Below, one piece after another: positions 22,909 through 36,012 of a stretch of DNA of 64,000 nt. Numbering within the stretch: position 1 is the stretch's first letter; every line of letters begins with the position of its first letter. The notes under the pieces are model-generated. The model worked only from the letters and a program-made list of their open reading frames with translations, was not told the origin of the DNA and did not search any database. The position numbers were made by a program, and so were the translations under genes. The stretch lies in NCBI RefSeq assembly GCF_032118995.1, contig NC_092657.1, positions 12,910,139 through 12,974,138 on the forward strand, given 5' to 3'. The stretch is from Asterias amurensis (lineage: Eukaryota > Echinodermata > Asteroidea > Forcipulatida > Asteriidae).

Positions 22909-25652
22909 GACTGGGTTGCTCTAAAAATCAAAGAAGTGGTGGCAGACTTTCAATAATGGATTTCGTTTAAACTTTGCACAAGTGAAGGCCATCATCCAAA
23001 GTGTAAAAATAAAGCATAAGTTTTGCATTTACACCTTCGTTGCCAACGGTCAAAAGTAGAAAATTACCATATTTCACCTAATTTAGCTTTTTTCATGAGT
23101 AAAAATTACCCAAAGTTGAGGGCTCCACTGTGTAAAAACCAAATAGTGGACCTACCTCTCAGCTGGATATAAAAAAATATGCATCCTTAATCTTTCCAAA
23201 AATGCGTTCGATAAAAGTACAGTTAATTGTGAATGGAAGATTCCATTATTTCAAAAAGGGGTGTTTTGAGGAAAAGTCAATTTGGGAAATACAGGGGGTT
23301 GTTAAAATTGTCAGAAGTCCCAAAGTGGCATATTTAGGAAAGTTTTGCTTCCAGGCATGAAAGATAAGATACTGGTCTGTAAGAATTTCAAACAAAAACA
23401 TTTGGTATTTGTTGTACTGGGGAGCAGTGCTGCCATAAACTTCGTGCTTTTTTGGAAATAAAATTGTATATTTTCATATTGTATAACAAAAAAATATGAT
23501 TTTTTTGTTTTAATGGATTTTGTTTTCTCTTTGCACGTGTTAATTCCTTCAACCAAAGTGTAAAAAGAAAGCATAGTTTTTGCATTGTACTTTGGTTGCC
23601 ATGGCAACGGTTAAAAATAGGGAAATTGCTATATTTCACCTAATTTAGCTCTTTTCTGAAAATTACCCAAAGTTGAGGGCTTCACAGTGTAAAGACCAAA
23701 TATATTACATGCCTTTCAACTGAATATGATAAATATACACCCTTGGTCTACCAAAAATGCACCTGACACAGGTACAGTCAATTGTGAATGGAATAATCCA
23801 TTATTTCAAAAAGGGGTGTTTTGAACAAAGGTCAAGTTGGGAAATAGAGGGAGTTGCTTAGTTTGTCAGAAGTCCGAAAGTAGCATAATATCTGAGAAAG
23901 TTTGGCTACCAGGCTTGAAAGATAAGGTACTGATACATAAGGAACATAGCCGGATAACACTATTACCAACCGAATTAGCTTGGGGTGAGTCTTCGAACTA
24001 TACATTGTATACAGTTATATTGTTATACTTGTAAGCTGCTTTGCTTTTTTTTTTTCAATCAACATCTTTGTTCAGCATGTAAGAAATGTCAATAAAGAGA
24101 ATTTATTTGTTCAATTTGTTTTCTTCAAATTTTACCATGTTTGAGGCTGAGGCAGTGTCACTACATAATACAGTTGCCTATTTTGTGCTCCCCCGACATG
24201 AAAACACAAATAATCGCCCAATTACAGCAAAGGTGACTGAAGACAGCACAAACTTTCCTACTATTAATGATGTGCAATGGAAATTTTAAAAAGGGACTTT
24301 CAACAGAGGTGGCGCTTTGTAATGCATTGTGGGGCTTGGGGGCTGGGCATGCAGGGGAGGGGGGGGGGTAGTATAAAATCCAAAACTTAGGTCATTAAAA
24401 ATATTCTTGATCAATGTTGGGTAGTCCACAACGCTACAGCGTGCTCATGAAAGGTGCCGGATTCATGGAAGACTTAAAAGTATTATTGTATTAATGTTAT
24501 TTATTCAATCTGAAGAAAACAAGTTAAAATGCATTTGTTTTAAGGCAGTACTGTTACAACAGGATACAATTGCCCAAGTTTTTCTCAAAAGTTTTTCTCA
24601 AAATGGAAGGACCAATGTTGGCTCGAAATACAACCGAAACGAAAACATTCTGATACCCCTGGCAAATTGTCATTTTTAGGGCAAACAATTGGGTAAAAAT
24701 GTTGATTTTGCGAATTTCTAAAAACATGCGCTAATGCTGTTCTAAAAATAGCATTAGGGTAAAAGTTAAAGCAATAATTTGTTTGTCTCAAGAAAGGACG
24801 ACTCAATATATTGATGTGAAACGTTTTATGAAAAAAAAAATGCACATTGGCTGGGTGGAGTTGCAAATATATGCTAAAATACAGTTTTTTAGACCCCCAA
24901 AAGTGGCCAAAAATAGCCAAAAACACAAATGAGCTGTTACCATGGCAACGGGCTATATAGTGATTTCAAAAGTTTAGTTTGTATGAATGCACCTCAAGTC
25001 CCTTCCACCCATAAGGTTTAAAAAATATATAATTTCCTGATATTTGTACCTAATAATAATGTATAATTTTTGGCCATTTGTTGTGTTTTTGCCCTGCCAA
25101 AGTGCTAATTTTCCGGCAAAACTGTGTTCGCGCACTTAAAATACCAAAACATTTTATTGCATTTTTATGTAGGTCGGTACCTTATCTTCCAACTATAAAA
25201 GTGTCATAATCCACAAAGTGCCACTTTCGGACTTATGGCCCAATTCGATACCCCTATTTTTCGCTAAAAGAAAATATAACAAAAACAGCCCTATTTGAAA
25301 TAGTGGTTTGATCCAAAGTTGATCGCACACTTAATTTTTAAAAACATTTTCTGAAAGAGTAAACATGGTTGTGCATCATGTGTGAAAGAAAAACTTCAAC
25401 GTTTTCCCATTAAGACGTACCAGTACTTTCAATTCACCTATATTGTAACTATTAAAAAAGGTAAAAACTTGGAAAATTTGCTGAAAATCTTATTTTGGCG
25501 GTAACCACGGCAACCAATGTCCGATATAACTTGTTTTTAGCTGTTTGTGTATTGTGTACCCATACCTACTCATACATGGAGTTTTGCCAAAATCCATTTT
25601 TGAAGTCTGTCATCATTTTAAAATTATCGTTGATTTTTACAGCAACCCAGTC
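22909..25652 (+). mobile_element. 2.7 kb non-coding TTAA element, family T2, copy A
   Basis: Termini GACTGGGTTGCT...AATC and the inverse end ...GATTTTTACAGCAACCCAGTC are followed by TTAA at 25653, with CTAA on the left. Two direct internal units of about 400 bp lie at 23010-23400 and 23540-23960. Each runs from TTTACACTTTGG-like sequence through CCCAAAGTTGAGGGC, GTACAGTTAATTGTGAATGG and TTTCAAAAAGGGGTGTTTTG to GAAAGATAAGRTACTG. No long frame. Copy B lies inverted at 34444-36870. Confidence 0.75.
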
Positions 25653-27443
25653 TTAAGAAGTCTCCCGAAAATCAAAATTATACGATTTGCAGAAACTGTT
25701 TACGGAAAATCAATTATACATTGAAACAATACCACACATTGCCTCAAATCTAATATAGGCCTGGGTGTACATAGAGATTTACCTTAAGTTGTAGACGTTT
25801 TTTCACTCAATACTCACTGCGTACAGTTGGATTTCTTTGCTGATCTTTAGGAATTGGCACCAAAAAGGAATTCTGCTCGACCAAAAAAGAAACGTTAACA
25901 GGTAGGTCTTCACAAACAGTTCACTTCTTTCATAACCATAATTCCAAATAATCACTGATTAAAATTGCACTAGTTTCACACAACTGGAAAAACCCATCCG
26001 TATTAATAGCGTTCAAGGGTACAAACTCCAAGGGTCGTTTCTCAATCTAAGGTGGCCTGTTGTAACCATTGCAATTGTTGGAATATGATTCTACAAATTA
26101 TGGTGAAAAAAATTCAATTTTGTTAACTAATGATTGAATAATAAATTAGAAGGATTTGAAACTCGACGTTTCGATCAGAAGACGATCAGAGCATTCTGAT
26201 TGAAACTTCGAAACCCATGTTTCTTTTCAGAACCAACGCGACTCAATGATGAATTATAGTTATATTGTGTTACATCAAACCTTACTAAACTAAATAATTC
26301 ATATATTTTCCTTATGATGTAGATGTTATTAACCAATAACAACATTAAGGGGCAGTTTACAAATAAATAAAACAAAAAGGCAACGTCATTTTAACAAATA
26401 CTTGTTTCTAATCACTCTCCTATAAAATATAAAATGAAACTCTTGACCAATCCGATGATGAACAAATTAGTTTAATAATGTCAAACTAACCTTTGTGGAA
26501 CTAAAACAAACAATTAGGGTATGGCGAGTAAAAATTTCAAAATTGCATTTAGACGCTTGGGCGGTTACCCCCCAAAAAAAAAATAAAAAAAAAAAAAATG
26601 AAAAAAAAATAAAAAATAAAATAATAATAATAATAATGATAATAAAAAAAAATAAAAAAAAAATATATACATATATCAAACAATACTTCACATGACAGCT
26701 CACAATTATTTGTGTACCCGTGGTAGATATTGAGCTCCGTACATTCATGTACAGTCCAGAAGCCTTCATCACATGACCATGGACATCACGCATGATCATC
26801 ACATTACCTATTATGTACACACCTGTGCTAACAACACTACTGGTGTTGATTGTGTTGTTTAAATAAAGCCACATGATGTCAACACACCACTTGACTGATG
26901 ACAATGCAAGCACTAACTAGTTGTGTTTGCTTGTTATTATACTGTGGCATAAAGTCCGTTTTTGGGGACTTATATTATCGTTATGCGTCTCGGTAAATAT
27001 TTATTTTGGCAGACTATGATGGCAACACGTCCCACCTCTAATGTCATCAAACTGTGTGGGCTTACACTCTATACATGTATGTTACTTATGGTTGCTCCTA
27101 TTGTGGTACTAGTTAAAACATCAAGCGCAAGTTATACAAAGAACCAACAAATAATCAAAACAAAAGCCGTGTATAATAATAAGTAATTTGAATGGTGGAT
27201 GCACATCTTGGATGAAAATAATCTCGCGTGTTCCTTTTTGAAGTTCAATCATTTGGCCAATGGACCAGTTTTAATAATTGGAGGCGGTCCCTCTATCTGT
27301 CAACCCTTTTTACAAATAAACCCTAAAAAGGAGACTGTACTTATACAGGCGACGGAGACTGTCTTTAAGCTGCCGCTGCAGTGGTCGGATGCCTTTATTC
27401 AATCTTAATGCTCAATAGTTAACATACAGCCGTCTTAAACAGC
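25653..27443. other. No gene; diverged paralogue of 37560-38450
   Basis: Words such as GTACAGTTG...TTCTTTGCTGA, TTTCACACAACTGGAAAAACCC and GCATGATCATCACATT appear in the same order at 37630, 37785 and 38410. Both segments lie on the same side of a T2 element. This suggests that the TRIM segmental duplication reaches here. A TCAGAAGACGATCAGAGC fragment of the palindrome family at 57729 lies at 26174. Poly-A-rich simple sequence at 26570-26665. Confidence 0.45.
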
Positions 27444-27638
27444 GCTCTCCGAAATCAAGCATCTGAAAGCACACAACTTCGTGTGACAAGGGTGTTTTTT
27501 CATTCATTAATATCTTGCAACTACGACGACCGACTGAGCTCAAATTTTCACAGGTTTGTTATTTTCTGCATATGTTGAGATACACCAAGTGAGAAGACTG
27601 GTCTTTGACAACCACCAAAAGTGTCCAGTGTCTTTAAT
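27444..27638 (+). mobile_element. M1 MITE, right half
   Basis: Begins at the central CGAAATCAAGCATCTGAAAG and ends AAAGTGTCCAGTGTCTTTAA. Confidence 0.85.
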
Positions 27639-28070
27639 ATAAATTAATTATTACAATTATTATTATTATTATTTTGTTTTTATCAACACGATTCTGTGAT
27701 CATCTAAATGAGCAACTTTTGAAAGCTTGTTGGAAGCAGACTTCTAGTTATATTCCCATTTCTTACGCCCTTCTGACCACGCGCACGTAAACAAATAAGA
27801 ATATAACTTGTGTTGTTTCTTGGCGACGTCACCACTTTGGGCTAATTGCATGGTCACGTATGACGTCTGCACGTTCTTACCTGACGCTACAAAAATGGTA
27901 AACTCACGTATGCTAAAAACGTGACATTTTTAAAACGCAATTTTCTGACGTTCACGTTCACGTATTTGGTCGCTTATGATAAGGCTGAAGCCATGAAGCG
28001 TACAAAAGTTATCGTAATATGGCAAACATCACTTGGATAAACAATGTTCTATATGTACATCGCACAAATA

Positions 28071-28220
28071 ATGTCTCAGTACCGTTCGAACTGACCAATC
28101 ATGTCTCAGTACCGTTCAAACTGACCAATCGTGTCTCAGTACCGTTCAAACTGACCAATCGTGTCTCAGTACCGTTCAAACTGACCAATCATGTCTCAGT
28201 ACCGTTCAAACTGACCAATG
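28071..28220. repeat. 30-bp minisatellite, five units
   Basis: Five head-to-tail copies of a 30-mer containing GTCTCAGTACCGTTC and AACTGACCAATC, differing by single bases. The third paralogous flank has one TTTCAAACTGACCAATC (about 39270), so the array expanded only here. It happens to stay open as a repeated frame, but there is no sign of a gene. Confidence 0.95.
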
Positions 28221-28581
28221 ATGTTATAGAAAATCCTAACACAACATCGTACGTGACTTGGACTTTGGCCAAGAACTTTCCAGTCAGTCGAAATCAAACA
28301 ATTTTAGAATTGAACATACATCACTATACATACACCATATATTCGACCTCGGGATAATTTAAAAACTGAACTAATTCTAACGCTTGAATCTCAATAAGCT
28401 TTCAACCAATAATGTGCATCCACAAAAAAACTGCCTCAAAAACAATAATCCGTTGTATCCAGTCACTATTTAGTGACTGAATAGTGATTTACCTTGAATA
28501 TCTTTTTAAATAACATACATTGAAGGGAACGTTTACGTTGTTTATCAGTATGTTTGCTGGAAGCTTACTGTAGCTTTCAAA

Positions 28582-28615
<34 letters not shown>

Positions 28616-28838
28616 TGAGATTAATCTTACTTCGAAGTAATCTGGTTATGCAACAATATATCACATTCATCGGCCATTGGTTGAATCTGTGAAGTGTAAA
28701 CTTTAAGTTGCATTTCTCAGATTGTGGAATCATTTAAGTTTTTTTTTCCTGCTTGGACATTGGCACCGTCGAGATGTCCATTGTTATAAAATGGCATGGC
28801 AAGTTAAAATCTGTATGCAAAATTGTTTTATCATTTAA

Positions 28839-29218
28839 AGGCAGTGGACACGATTGGTAATTACTCAAAATAATTATCAGCATAAAACCTCACTTGGTAA
28901 CGAGAAATGGGGAGAGGTTGATAGTATACAACATTGTAAGTAACGGCTCCCTCTTAAGTGAGGTAGTTTTCGAGAAAGAAGTTATTTTCAACGAATTTGA
29001 TTTAAAGACCTCAAGTGTAGAGTTTGAGGTCTCGAAATCAAGCATATAAAGCACACAACTTCGTGTGACAAGGGTGTTTTTTTTATTTAATTCATATCTC
29101 ACAATTTAGACGACCAATTGAGTTCAAATGTTCACAGGTTTGTTGTTTTATGCATGTGTTTAGATACACTAAGTGAGAGGAGTGGTCTTTGACAATTACC
29201 GATAGTGTCCGCTGTCTT
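28839..29218 (+). mobile_element. M1 MITE, full length with TTAA target
   Basis: TTAA|AGGCAGTGGACACGATTGG on the left; CCGATAGTGTCCGCTGTCT|TTAA on the right. All internal family hallmarks are present. Confidence 0.92.
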
Positions 29219-31344
29219 TTAAGAATGATAGTATCAGTTACTTCAGTAAACAAACAATTTTCACTCAACACGTGACAATTCCAACATAATGAATAATGAT
29301 ACAATTCAAAGTGTCTTTCTGTTTAGCCATGATATTAATCAATGGGAAATGGTGAGTTTTAAAAAAACAACTGATACCAAAGTAAGGTAATTGCGTGTGG
29401 TTATTTTCAAGGGATTAAAATGGTAGCGACGAGCTATTAAACTGGCGTTTAAAACCGGCAGGGTCGTTGACGTGCGATAAAGGCCCGAGCCGAATGCGAG
29501 GGCTTTTATCGCACGGCTGTTTAACGAGTCACTCTTTTCTTCCCATTCATGCCTGTTTTTGTTAATGAAGTAAGAAAATCTGTTTTCGGATAAGCATTCG
29601 AGACAGTTTTCGGATATGCATCTGTGCGCGTACAGTCTTGGTGCAAGACGTTTTTCGTGTTCCTTTCACACAAAGCGCGGTCAACTCACCAACAGCGCCC
29701 GCATGAGCCGTAACGAGAAACGTCGTGCATCAATACTAGCGTGTAGTATCCGAAAACAACCGGTTATAAACAGCTCCAGCTGGTTATTATCAACCGTTTA
29801 AGCAACCCACGTGACGCGCTCTCCACCAATAGGTAAAGCGAAACTGTATGAGGTATTTATGAATAACCAATAAAAGTAGCAACGCCCCCAAAAATGCTCA
29901 CCAGACTATACTGTGGCATGCCCAATCACCATGTAGGCCTAACTTGCATAGTCCACGATTTGATTCCTGCTAACTTTTGGTTGAGCCGCATTTCCAAGCA
30001 ATATTTACAAAAGTTTATTAAAGATTAATAATTGTATAACGGTAAACAACAACACCATCTGCCACGAACACAGACGGGAAAAAATTCGGTTAACTATTAA
30101 ATAGTTAACCGAATTTTTCTTGGTAACAAAAACAAATGTTCAAGTTACATTGATCATCGACTGAGTAAATAATTTTAAAATGAAATCCGTAACAAACTTT
30201 AACAAACTATTTTTATTAGAATAGAGTTACCAGAGTTTACAAAAGCGTACAAGCTGGTACGGATATTAAAAATTGAAGCTAATACTTTGTAGGTTAAAGT
30301 TTTCTGTTTTTTTTTTTTTTTTTTTTTTTTAACTAAATCGTGTTTATCGTAATATTTGTCGACTGCGCCCTAGCATATGTTGTACTGCTTTAAATGGAAT
30401 GTCTGAAGTCAAAACTGTATGCAGAGTTGTTTTTATTTTGTAAAGAATGGTTTTATAATTTACTCTTACAGATAAATAGTACTCACCCCTAAGGTTGCAT
30501 TTTCAATTTTCAAAATAAGAAAAAGAAACAATAAAATAAAATAATTGGGCCTTCGTACGTTGTTAAGTTGTATTGATTCAAAAGAAACGTAGGAGTCCGC
30601 AGTTACAAGCAACCCCTTTCAGATCATTTTGACAATACGCTTTTCCTACAGTTCACTCTTGAGAAATTCGAGACCAAACTGATACCATCATCCAACTGTC
30701 GGTTTTCGAATCCCTACAACCTTTCCAGTATCTCGTGTTCATACTTCGATTTTATGACAAGAATATCAAAGTGGTTTATCAGATTTATTGTTTACGGTTC
30801 TTACATGAACCGTTGTCTACTCCTAATATTGTATGTTTGCATTCTGAGTGGATATTTTTAAAACTCAGGAAACTTTAGTACTTTTGATAATGATATTATG
30901 ATTAATAGTAATGTTATGTATATTTCTGCTAAAAGAGCAATATCTCTGAATGGTATTCACCACCCCTTTTCGTTTGGGTAACCGGGTTAAGAATTACTTC
31001 TGGCTTGAAATGACATGAGATCGAATATGACCCAATTGATATAACCGCCACAGCGAAAATAGTAATCATTTGCAAAAATAGAACACAACATTTGTATTAA
31101 AGGCTTAAAGGTGGGTTATTTTATTTATATGTTGAGATACACCAAGTGAGAAGATTGGTCTCTGACAATTACCATTAAGTGATCGGTACGTTGTAAAAAA
31201 AAAAGTAATGTTTTGTCCATGTGGCAGATTATTCGCATTCTTGAGGTTTATGAAGATTAACTATGAGTGTTAAACTTTAGAAGTTGCAAATTACCTTATC
31301 ACCAATAATAATTGTACATTTTACGACCATAACGTCATCGACAC

Positions 31345-33294
31345 TCACACGCGATGCAAGATCTTAACCGAGTGTTTATCAGCCACGATGAGGCCACCGG
31401 TCGGAGAAAAAGTCATGCCTATAGGAAAGAGCAAGCCACGACCTACACAGCCGATGTGCCCACCTGATGCGTCGTAGTGATGTATCTCACCGGTTCCCTC
31501 CGTATCGTCAATAATAGATACATATATATCCCCAGCATCATCACAACACACTCCATTAGGCTTTACAGGTTTGCCGTCATACGAGATGCTGATATTGAAA
31601 ACCTCGTTTCCCATGAAATCCAGACAAACTAGTTTCATCTCATAGGGGTTTGTAAAGATCAGTCGTTCCTTGCTGTTAACAGATACAAAGCTTGGACTGC
31701 CGATGTCGCCAATAGCATCATGATGTATTGTGGAAATGGTGGATCCATCCTTGTTATGAAGAGATATTACCTTTCTCTCACAGTCATACAATGCAACACG
31801 ATCTTTCTTGTCAACAGCAATACCAGCGAGTAAACTCTTTGACTGCCCCTCGACTTGATTCCGTGAGGGTCTGAACTGTCGAATATATCGCAGTTCGCTA
31901 TCATAAACCTTTACATCCTGTCCGTCAGGAACCAGAAGCAGGTCATCAAAGGTCACCGCAACGCCGGCAGGGTCTTCTAGTTGTCCATCTTGTGTTCTAC
32001 TTTGCACACCTTTAGATTTGAAATTACCCTCGGATGTAAATGTGAGCAATACATGTCTTAGTGCATCAGCAACGACAATGTCACCGTTGCTAAAACAAGC
32101 AGCATTCGCTGTCCCTTTGAACTCCCCATCAACTGTCTCGTCATCACTAAACTCTGTCTTCAACTCCCACTTCTCTTCATCTAGTATTTCACCGATATCC
32201 GCATCAGTGACGACATCGTGACCTTTGAACCCGATGAATGACTTGCTATGCTGCACTGTTTGAAACTTGAGCTCATTGTGGAATGTCAAGTTGTGCATAA
32301 CCTTTGGCTTGAGGTCCATCAGCTCAAAGTCATCAGCATGTTGCATCAAGTCGTTGACTGAAGCTACGATCTGCTCTGCACGGCTCATCTTATCGCTATT
32401 GCTGATCTGTATGCTGCCAAATTCCTCACCTCTTTCTTGACCGATTTGAGTTATTCTGTCTTGAAAGAGGCGAGATGCTTTCCTGATTTTTGCAACTTCC
32501 TCTTTCTCCTTGGCCACAATATCTCGAAGAGCCCGGTCGACCATGAGCTGTAATCTATGCTGTGAGTGTTTGATAGAGTTATCCACTTTTTGAAATTGCT
32601 TGCGACATTCATCAAACTTCATCAAAGCCTCTTCAACAGCTAGACGATACGATCGAATGGAATCATTGATTTCAGAAAGGTTGTGGTCTGACGATCGGTG
32701 ATCGAGCACCGCACATTTAGGACACACGAGTAAATCACACGTTTCACAGTAAAAACAAAGTTCCTGGTCAGTGTGTTTCCGGCATTTTGGAGAGCAAGTT
32801 TGTTTCTGGTCTCTGGATCCTTCATTTGACGACCCGGCTGCATTAACGACTCGATGATGCCTGTTCAATTTTATTTTGGCGTGGTATTCCAAACAAATCT
32901 TGCAACATTTCGCATCACAGTCAATACACCGTGAGACGGCTTCAAGACCTTCGTCGCATCCTTCGCAAATCGATACAAGAGGGTTAGGCCTAATGTCCTC
33001 TCCGGGACCATCCGGATTGATGACGTCATCAATAAGCGAGCTCAAGAGAAAGCAGTTGAGAAGAGCCGATGGTCCCTTATCTGGGATTGAAGTTTTCTCT
33101 CTACACACTGGGCAAGTGATGAAGTCCGTCTTTGGATCCTGTTTGTCTACAAGTTCCTGAAGACATTTTAGGCAGAAGCTGTGCTGGCAGTCCAGGATTT
33201 TCGGATCGATGAACCGAGCCAAGCAGATTGGGCATTCGATGTGTACATGTCTAATCTTGCAAGTGGTCTCAGTGTGAAGTGCAGCTTCGGCCAT
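31345..33294 (-). CDS. TRIM-NHL-like E3 ligase, copy 2
   Basis: An intronless frame of 649 codons, about 80-90% like copy 1 by eye. RING: residues 21-64, with all Cys/His ligands. B-boxes: about 110-152 and 168-210. Coiled coil: about 212-288. NHL-type propeller: from about 385 to the end. The loop before EIHHYDASG is short (IIDDTEGTG), where copy 1 carries the Gly-Asp tract, so this copy probably shows the ancestral shape. The ATG at 33294 is preceded by the same TCTCACCAAG leader as copy 1. It is on the same strand, with about 17 kb between the two genes. Likely a ubiquitin ligase of the TRIM2/3/56-like group; the substrate is unknown. Confidence 0.95.
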   Translation of the reverse strand: MAEAALHTETTCKIRHVHIECPICLARFIDPKILDCQHSFCLKCLQELVDKQDPKTDFITCPVCREKTSIPDKGPSALLNCFLLSSLIDDVINPDGPGEDIRPNPLVSICEGCDEGLEAVSRCIDCDAKCCKICLEYHAKIKLNRHHRVVNAAGSSNEGSRDQKQTCSPKCRKHTDQELCFYCETCDLLVCPKCAVLDHRSSDHNLSEINDSIRSYRLAVEEALMKFDECRKQFQKVDNSIKHSQHRLQLMVDRALRDIVAKEKEEVAKIRKASRLFQDRITQIGQERGEEFGSIQISNSDKMSRAEQIVASVNDLMQHADDFELMDLKPKVMHNLTFHNELKFQTVQHSKSFIGFKGHDVVTDADIGEILDEEKWELKTEFSDDETVDGEFKGTANAACFSNGDIVVADALRHVLLTFTSEGNFKSKGVQSRTQDGQLEDPAGVAVTFDDLLLVPDGQDVKVYDSELRYIRQFRPSRNQVEGQSKSLLAGIAVDKKDRVALYDCERKVISLHNKDGSTISTIHHDAIGDIGSPSFVSVNSKERLIFTNPYEMKLVCLDFMGNEVFNISISYDGKPVKPNGVCCDDAGDIYVSIIDDTEGTGEIHHYDASGGHIGCVGRGLLFPIGMTFSPTGGLIVADKHSVKILHRV

Positions 33295-33304
33295 CTTGGT
33301 GAGA

Positions 33305-33399
33305 CTGGGCTGTCCTGTTATACGAATACAAACAAATGTTTCATTTTCATTAAATCATCCAGTCAATGACTTTTGGACACTTGGTGGCAGCAGACTTAC
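33305..33399 (-). other. Probable 5'-UTR intron of TRIM copy 2
   Basis: Minus-strand donor CCTA|GTAAGT at 33399 and acceptor CCCAG|TCTC at 33305 give 95 nt, at the same place as in copy 1. An alternative acceptor AACAG lies at 33315. Confidence 0.5.
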
Positions 33400-34443
33400 T
33401 AGGTGTAGAGCAGTGATATATGTTATAATGACTGGAGAGCGGACGCCATTTGAAAACACCAACCAATCCTGTTTTTTAGCCGACATTATTTAGCAAAGTG
33501 CCTGCCCGTGTGGCAATAAACTGCAATAACAGATACTAACATGTTTGTGGAAAGAAATTCCATCTATTGTTCGCGATTGTTTGTTTTATAAGATTTTAAG
33601 GCTAAAAAACTTTTTGTTTTTAATGTACCTACAGCGGGTGAAGAAATAAAAAAACACTGGTGAAACAAAACAAAAACAAACTTTCATTGTATGATACAAT
33701 AAATCGTTGAATTAAATTCCATCATCAAACCCCCAAAAATTAACAAACTGTCTTATTTTATTATGTAAGTTTGATATATATAATTAATTCGATATTGTTA
33801 CCATTATTTCTTGATCTACTTTGCGAACCCAACATAGCATGTCTGCCTATATATAAATCTATGCTTTGCAAATGGGAGAAAACAATTGTCCACATTCTTC
33901 AAAGTGTTCCGCCGACGTTGCTCTCAAAATATATCAACATACCATTTTCAGTACAGTGGATCGGTAATTTTGTCGTCCAAATAGTTGCTAACAATATTGT
34001 TTGCCTCTTTGAATGGATTGCTTACGTTTGGAAAATGTAGGTCATTTGTTTATTTTTTTACTCCTAGTTTGAATAACTCTATTAAACTACATGGGATTGT
34101 ACACATTTCATTTCAAAATATGGTATTGTTTCTGATTATTGCCTAAGATATGTAGCAGTTATATCCACGCAAGGAGAATAATTTACCATTGGAACGCATA
34201 ACATGAAAAACGTGTCTGTCAGTAGCAAATTTAAATATTGATAGGATAACAATTGCAATATGATTTGTTTCATAATTGCAGTACTTCAGAGTGAACAGTT
34301 CTTCTAAAAAAAAAAACCCAAAGTTTTCACATATTTCAAGTAATATTGCAATGTCATTGATATTTAGTCTTTACTAAACGTATATAAAATGACACATACT
34401 TTATTACCAACGAGCAGTAACGATGTTTAGCATCAACATTTAA
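33400..34443. other. No gene seen upstream of TRIM copy 2
   Basis: AT-rich sequence that probably includes the TRIM promoter. No element could be placed with confidence. Confidence 0.4.
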
Positions 34444-35694
34444 GACTCGGTTGCTGTACAAATCAAATATATTTGTGAAATGTTGGCAAACTTCAAAACT
34501 CCATGTATGAGTAGGTATGGGTACACAAAACACACACACAAAAAAAAAGAAAAAACAAGTTATATCAGACATTGGTTGCTATGATTACGGCCAAAATAAG
34601 ATTTTCAGCAACTTTGCCAAGTATTTTGCTTTTTAAAGTGTTGAAATATAGGTGAACTTAAAGCACTGGTACGTCTAAAGGGGGAAAGGTTGAAGTTTTT
34701 CTTTCCAACATATTGCACAACCATGTTTACTCTTTCAGAAAATGTTTTACAAATTAAGTTTTTGATCAACTTTGGATCAAACCACTATTTCAAATACTTT
34801 GAAAATTACCAAGAGTGTCCACTGCCTTTAAAACAAATAAACTTTTGAAAACACCACATAGCCCGTTGTCATGCTAACAGCTCATTTTGTGTTTTGGCAA
34901 TTTTTGTGTGTGAAAGAACTGTATTTTAGCATACTGCAACTCCCCTCAGCCAATGCGCTTTTTTTTTTTTCAACCTTTCAAAACAATACAACGAGTCAAA
35001 CAATTATTGCTTTAACTTTTACCCTTATGCTAATTTTAGAACAGCATGAGCTCATGTCTTCATAAAAATAATTGCAAAATCAGCATTTTTATCCTGTTCT
35101 GTGGCCGTCAAAATGACAGTTTGCCAGGGGTCTCAAAATGTTGTCATTTCGGTTGTATTTCGGGCCATCATTGGTTCTTCCGATTTGATAGAAAAAGTTT
35201 GAGAAAAAGTAGCCTTGTGGAGTACCCAACATTGACCAAGAATATTTTGAATGACCTAAGTTTTGTTTTTTATACCCCCCATCCTCGCCCAGCCCCCAAG
35301 CATATCAAATTGTGTTGACAAGGCATGACAAAGCGCCGTGAACAGCGTCTCCTTTGTTGAAATTCCCTTTTGAAAATACCCATTGCACATCATTAATAGT
35401 AAGAAAGTTTGTAGTGTCTTCAGTTTCCTACATAGAATATTTCCCTTTCGGTTGTGATTGGGCGATTATTTGTGTTTCATGTCTGGGGAGCACAGATTAA
35501 TGGGCAACTGTGTCAGGTAGTGACACTGTCTCAAACATGGTAATATTTGCAAAAACAAGAAACAAATAATTCTCTAAAAATGGCATTTCTTACATGCTGA
35601 ACAATGAAGTTGATTGAACAAAAAACAGGATACAATAAAGACTTACCCCAAGCTAATTCGGCTGGTATAGTGTTATCCGGCTATGTTCCATTAA

Positions 35695-35824
35695 AGGCAG
35701 TGGACACTAATGGTAACTACTCACAATAATTATTGCACAAAACGCTACTTGGTAACGACTAATGGGGAGGGGTTGATGGTATCAAACAGTGTGAGAAATT
35801 GCTCCCTCATTGTTTTCGAGAAAA
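35695..35824 (+). mobile_element. M1 MITE left end inside T2 copy B
   Basis: TTAA|AGGCAGTGGACACTAATGG through AATGGGGAGGGGTTGATGG to GTTTTCGAGAAA, then the T2 sequence resumes. Confidence 0.8.
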
Positions 35825-36012
35825 GGTAATTTACCATATTCAGCTGAGAGGCAGATCATATAATTTAGTCTTTACACAGTAAAGCTCTCAACTTTGGGTA
35901 GTTGTTTACGAAAATAGCTAAATAAGGTCAAACATGGAAATTTTAAAGATCCTTTAAAACAAAATCATATACTTTGCTTTACACAATTTGAAAAATAAAC
36001 ACCGGTTTTTCC

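Larger units (their letters stand above)
27640..31344. other. 3' flank of TRIM copy 2, segmentally duplicated
   Basis: No gene. It matches the flank of TRIM copy 1 in blocks (see 9700-11773) and the third copy at 39110-39670, including TTTAAAACCGGCAGGGTCG at 29449 and 39559. A hairpin lies at 29472-29514 (GTGCGATAAA arms). A palindrome GAAAAAATTCGGTTAACTAT lies at 30080-30117. Poly(A) is at 28580-28612, and an M1 fragment at about 31115-31185. The 29580-29880 block recurs at 51845-51945 and, inverted, at 57345-57600. Confidence 0.7.

Noticed and set aside
28071-28220. CRISPR array
   Set aside because: The 30-bp repeats are directly adjacent with no spacers, and the genome is eukaryotic.
28019-28357. 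112-codon frame with repeated PFKLTN-type units
   Set aside because: Created by the 30-bp minisatellite, whose length is a multiple of three. No homologous frame exists in the paralogous flanks.
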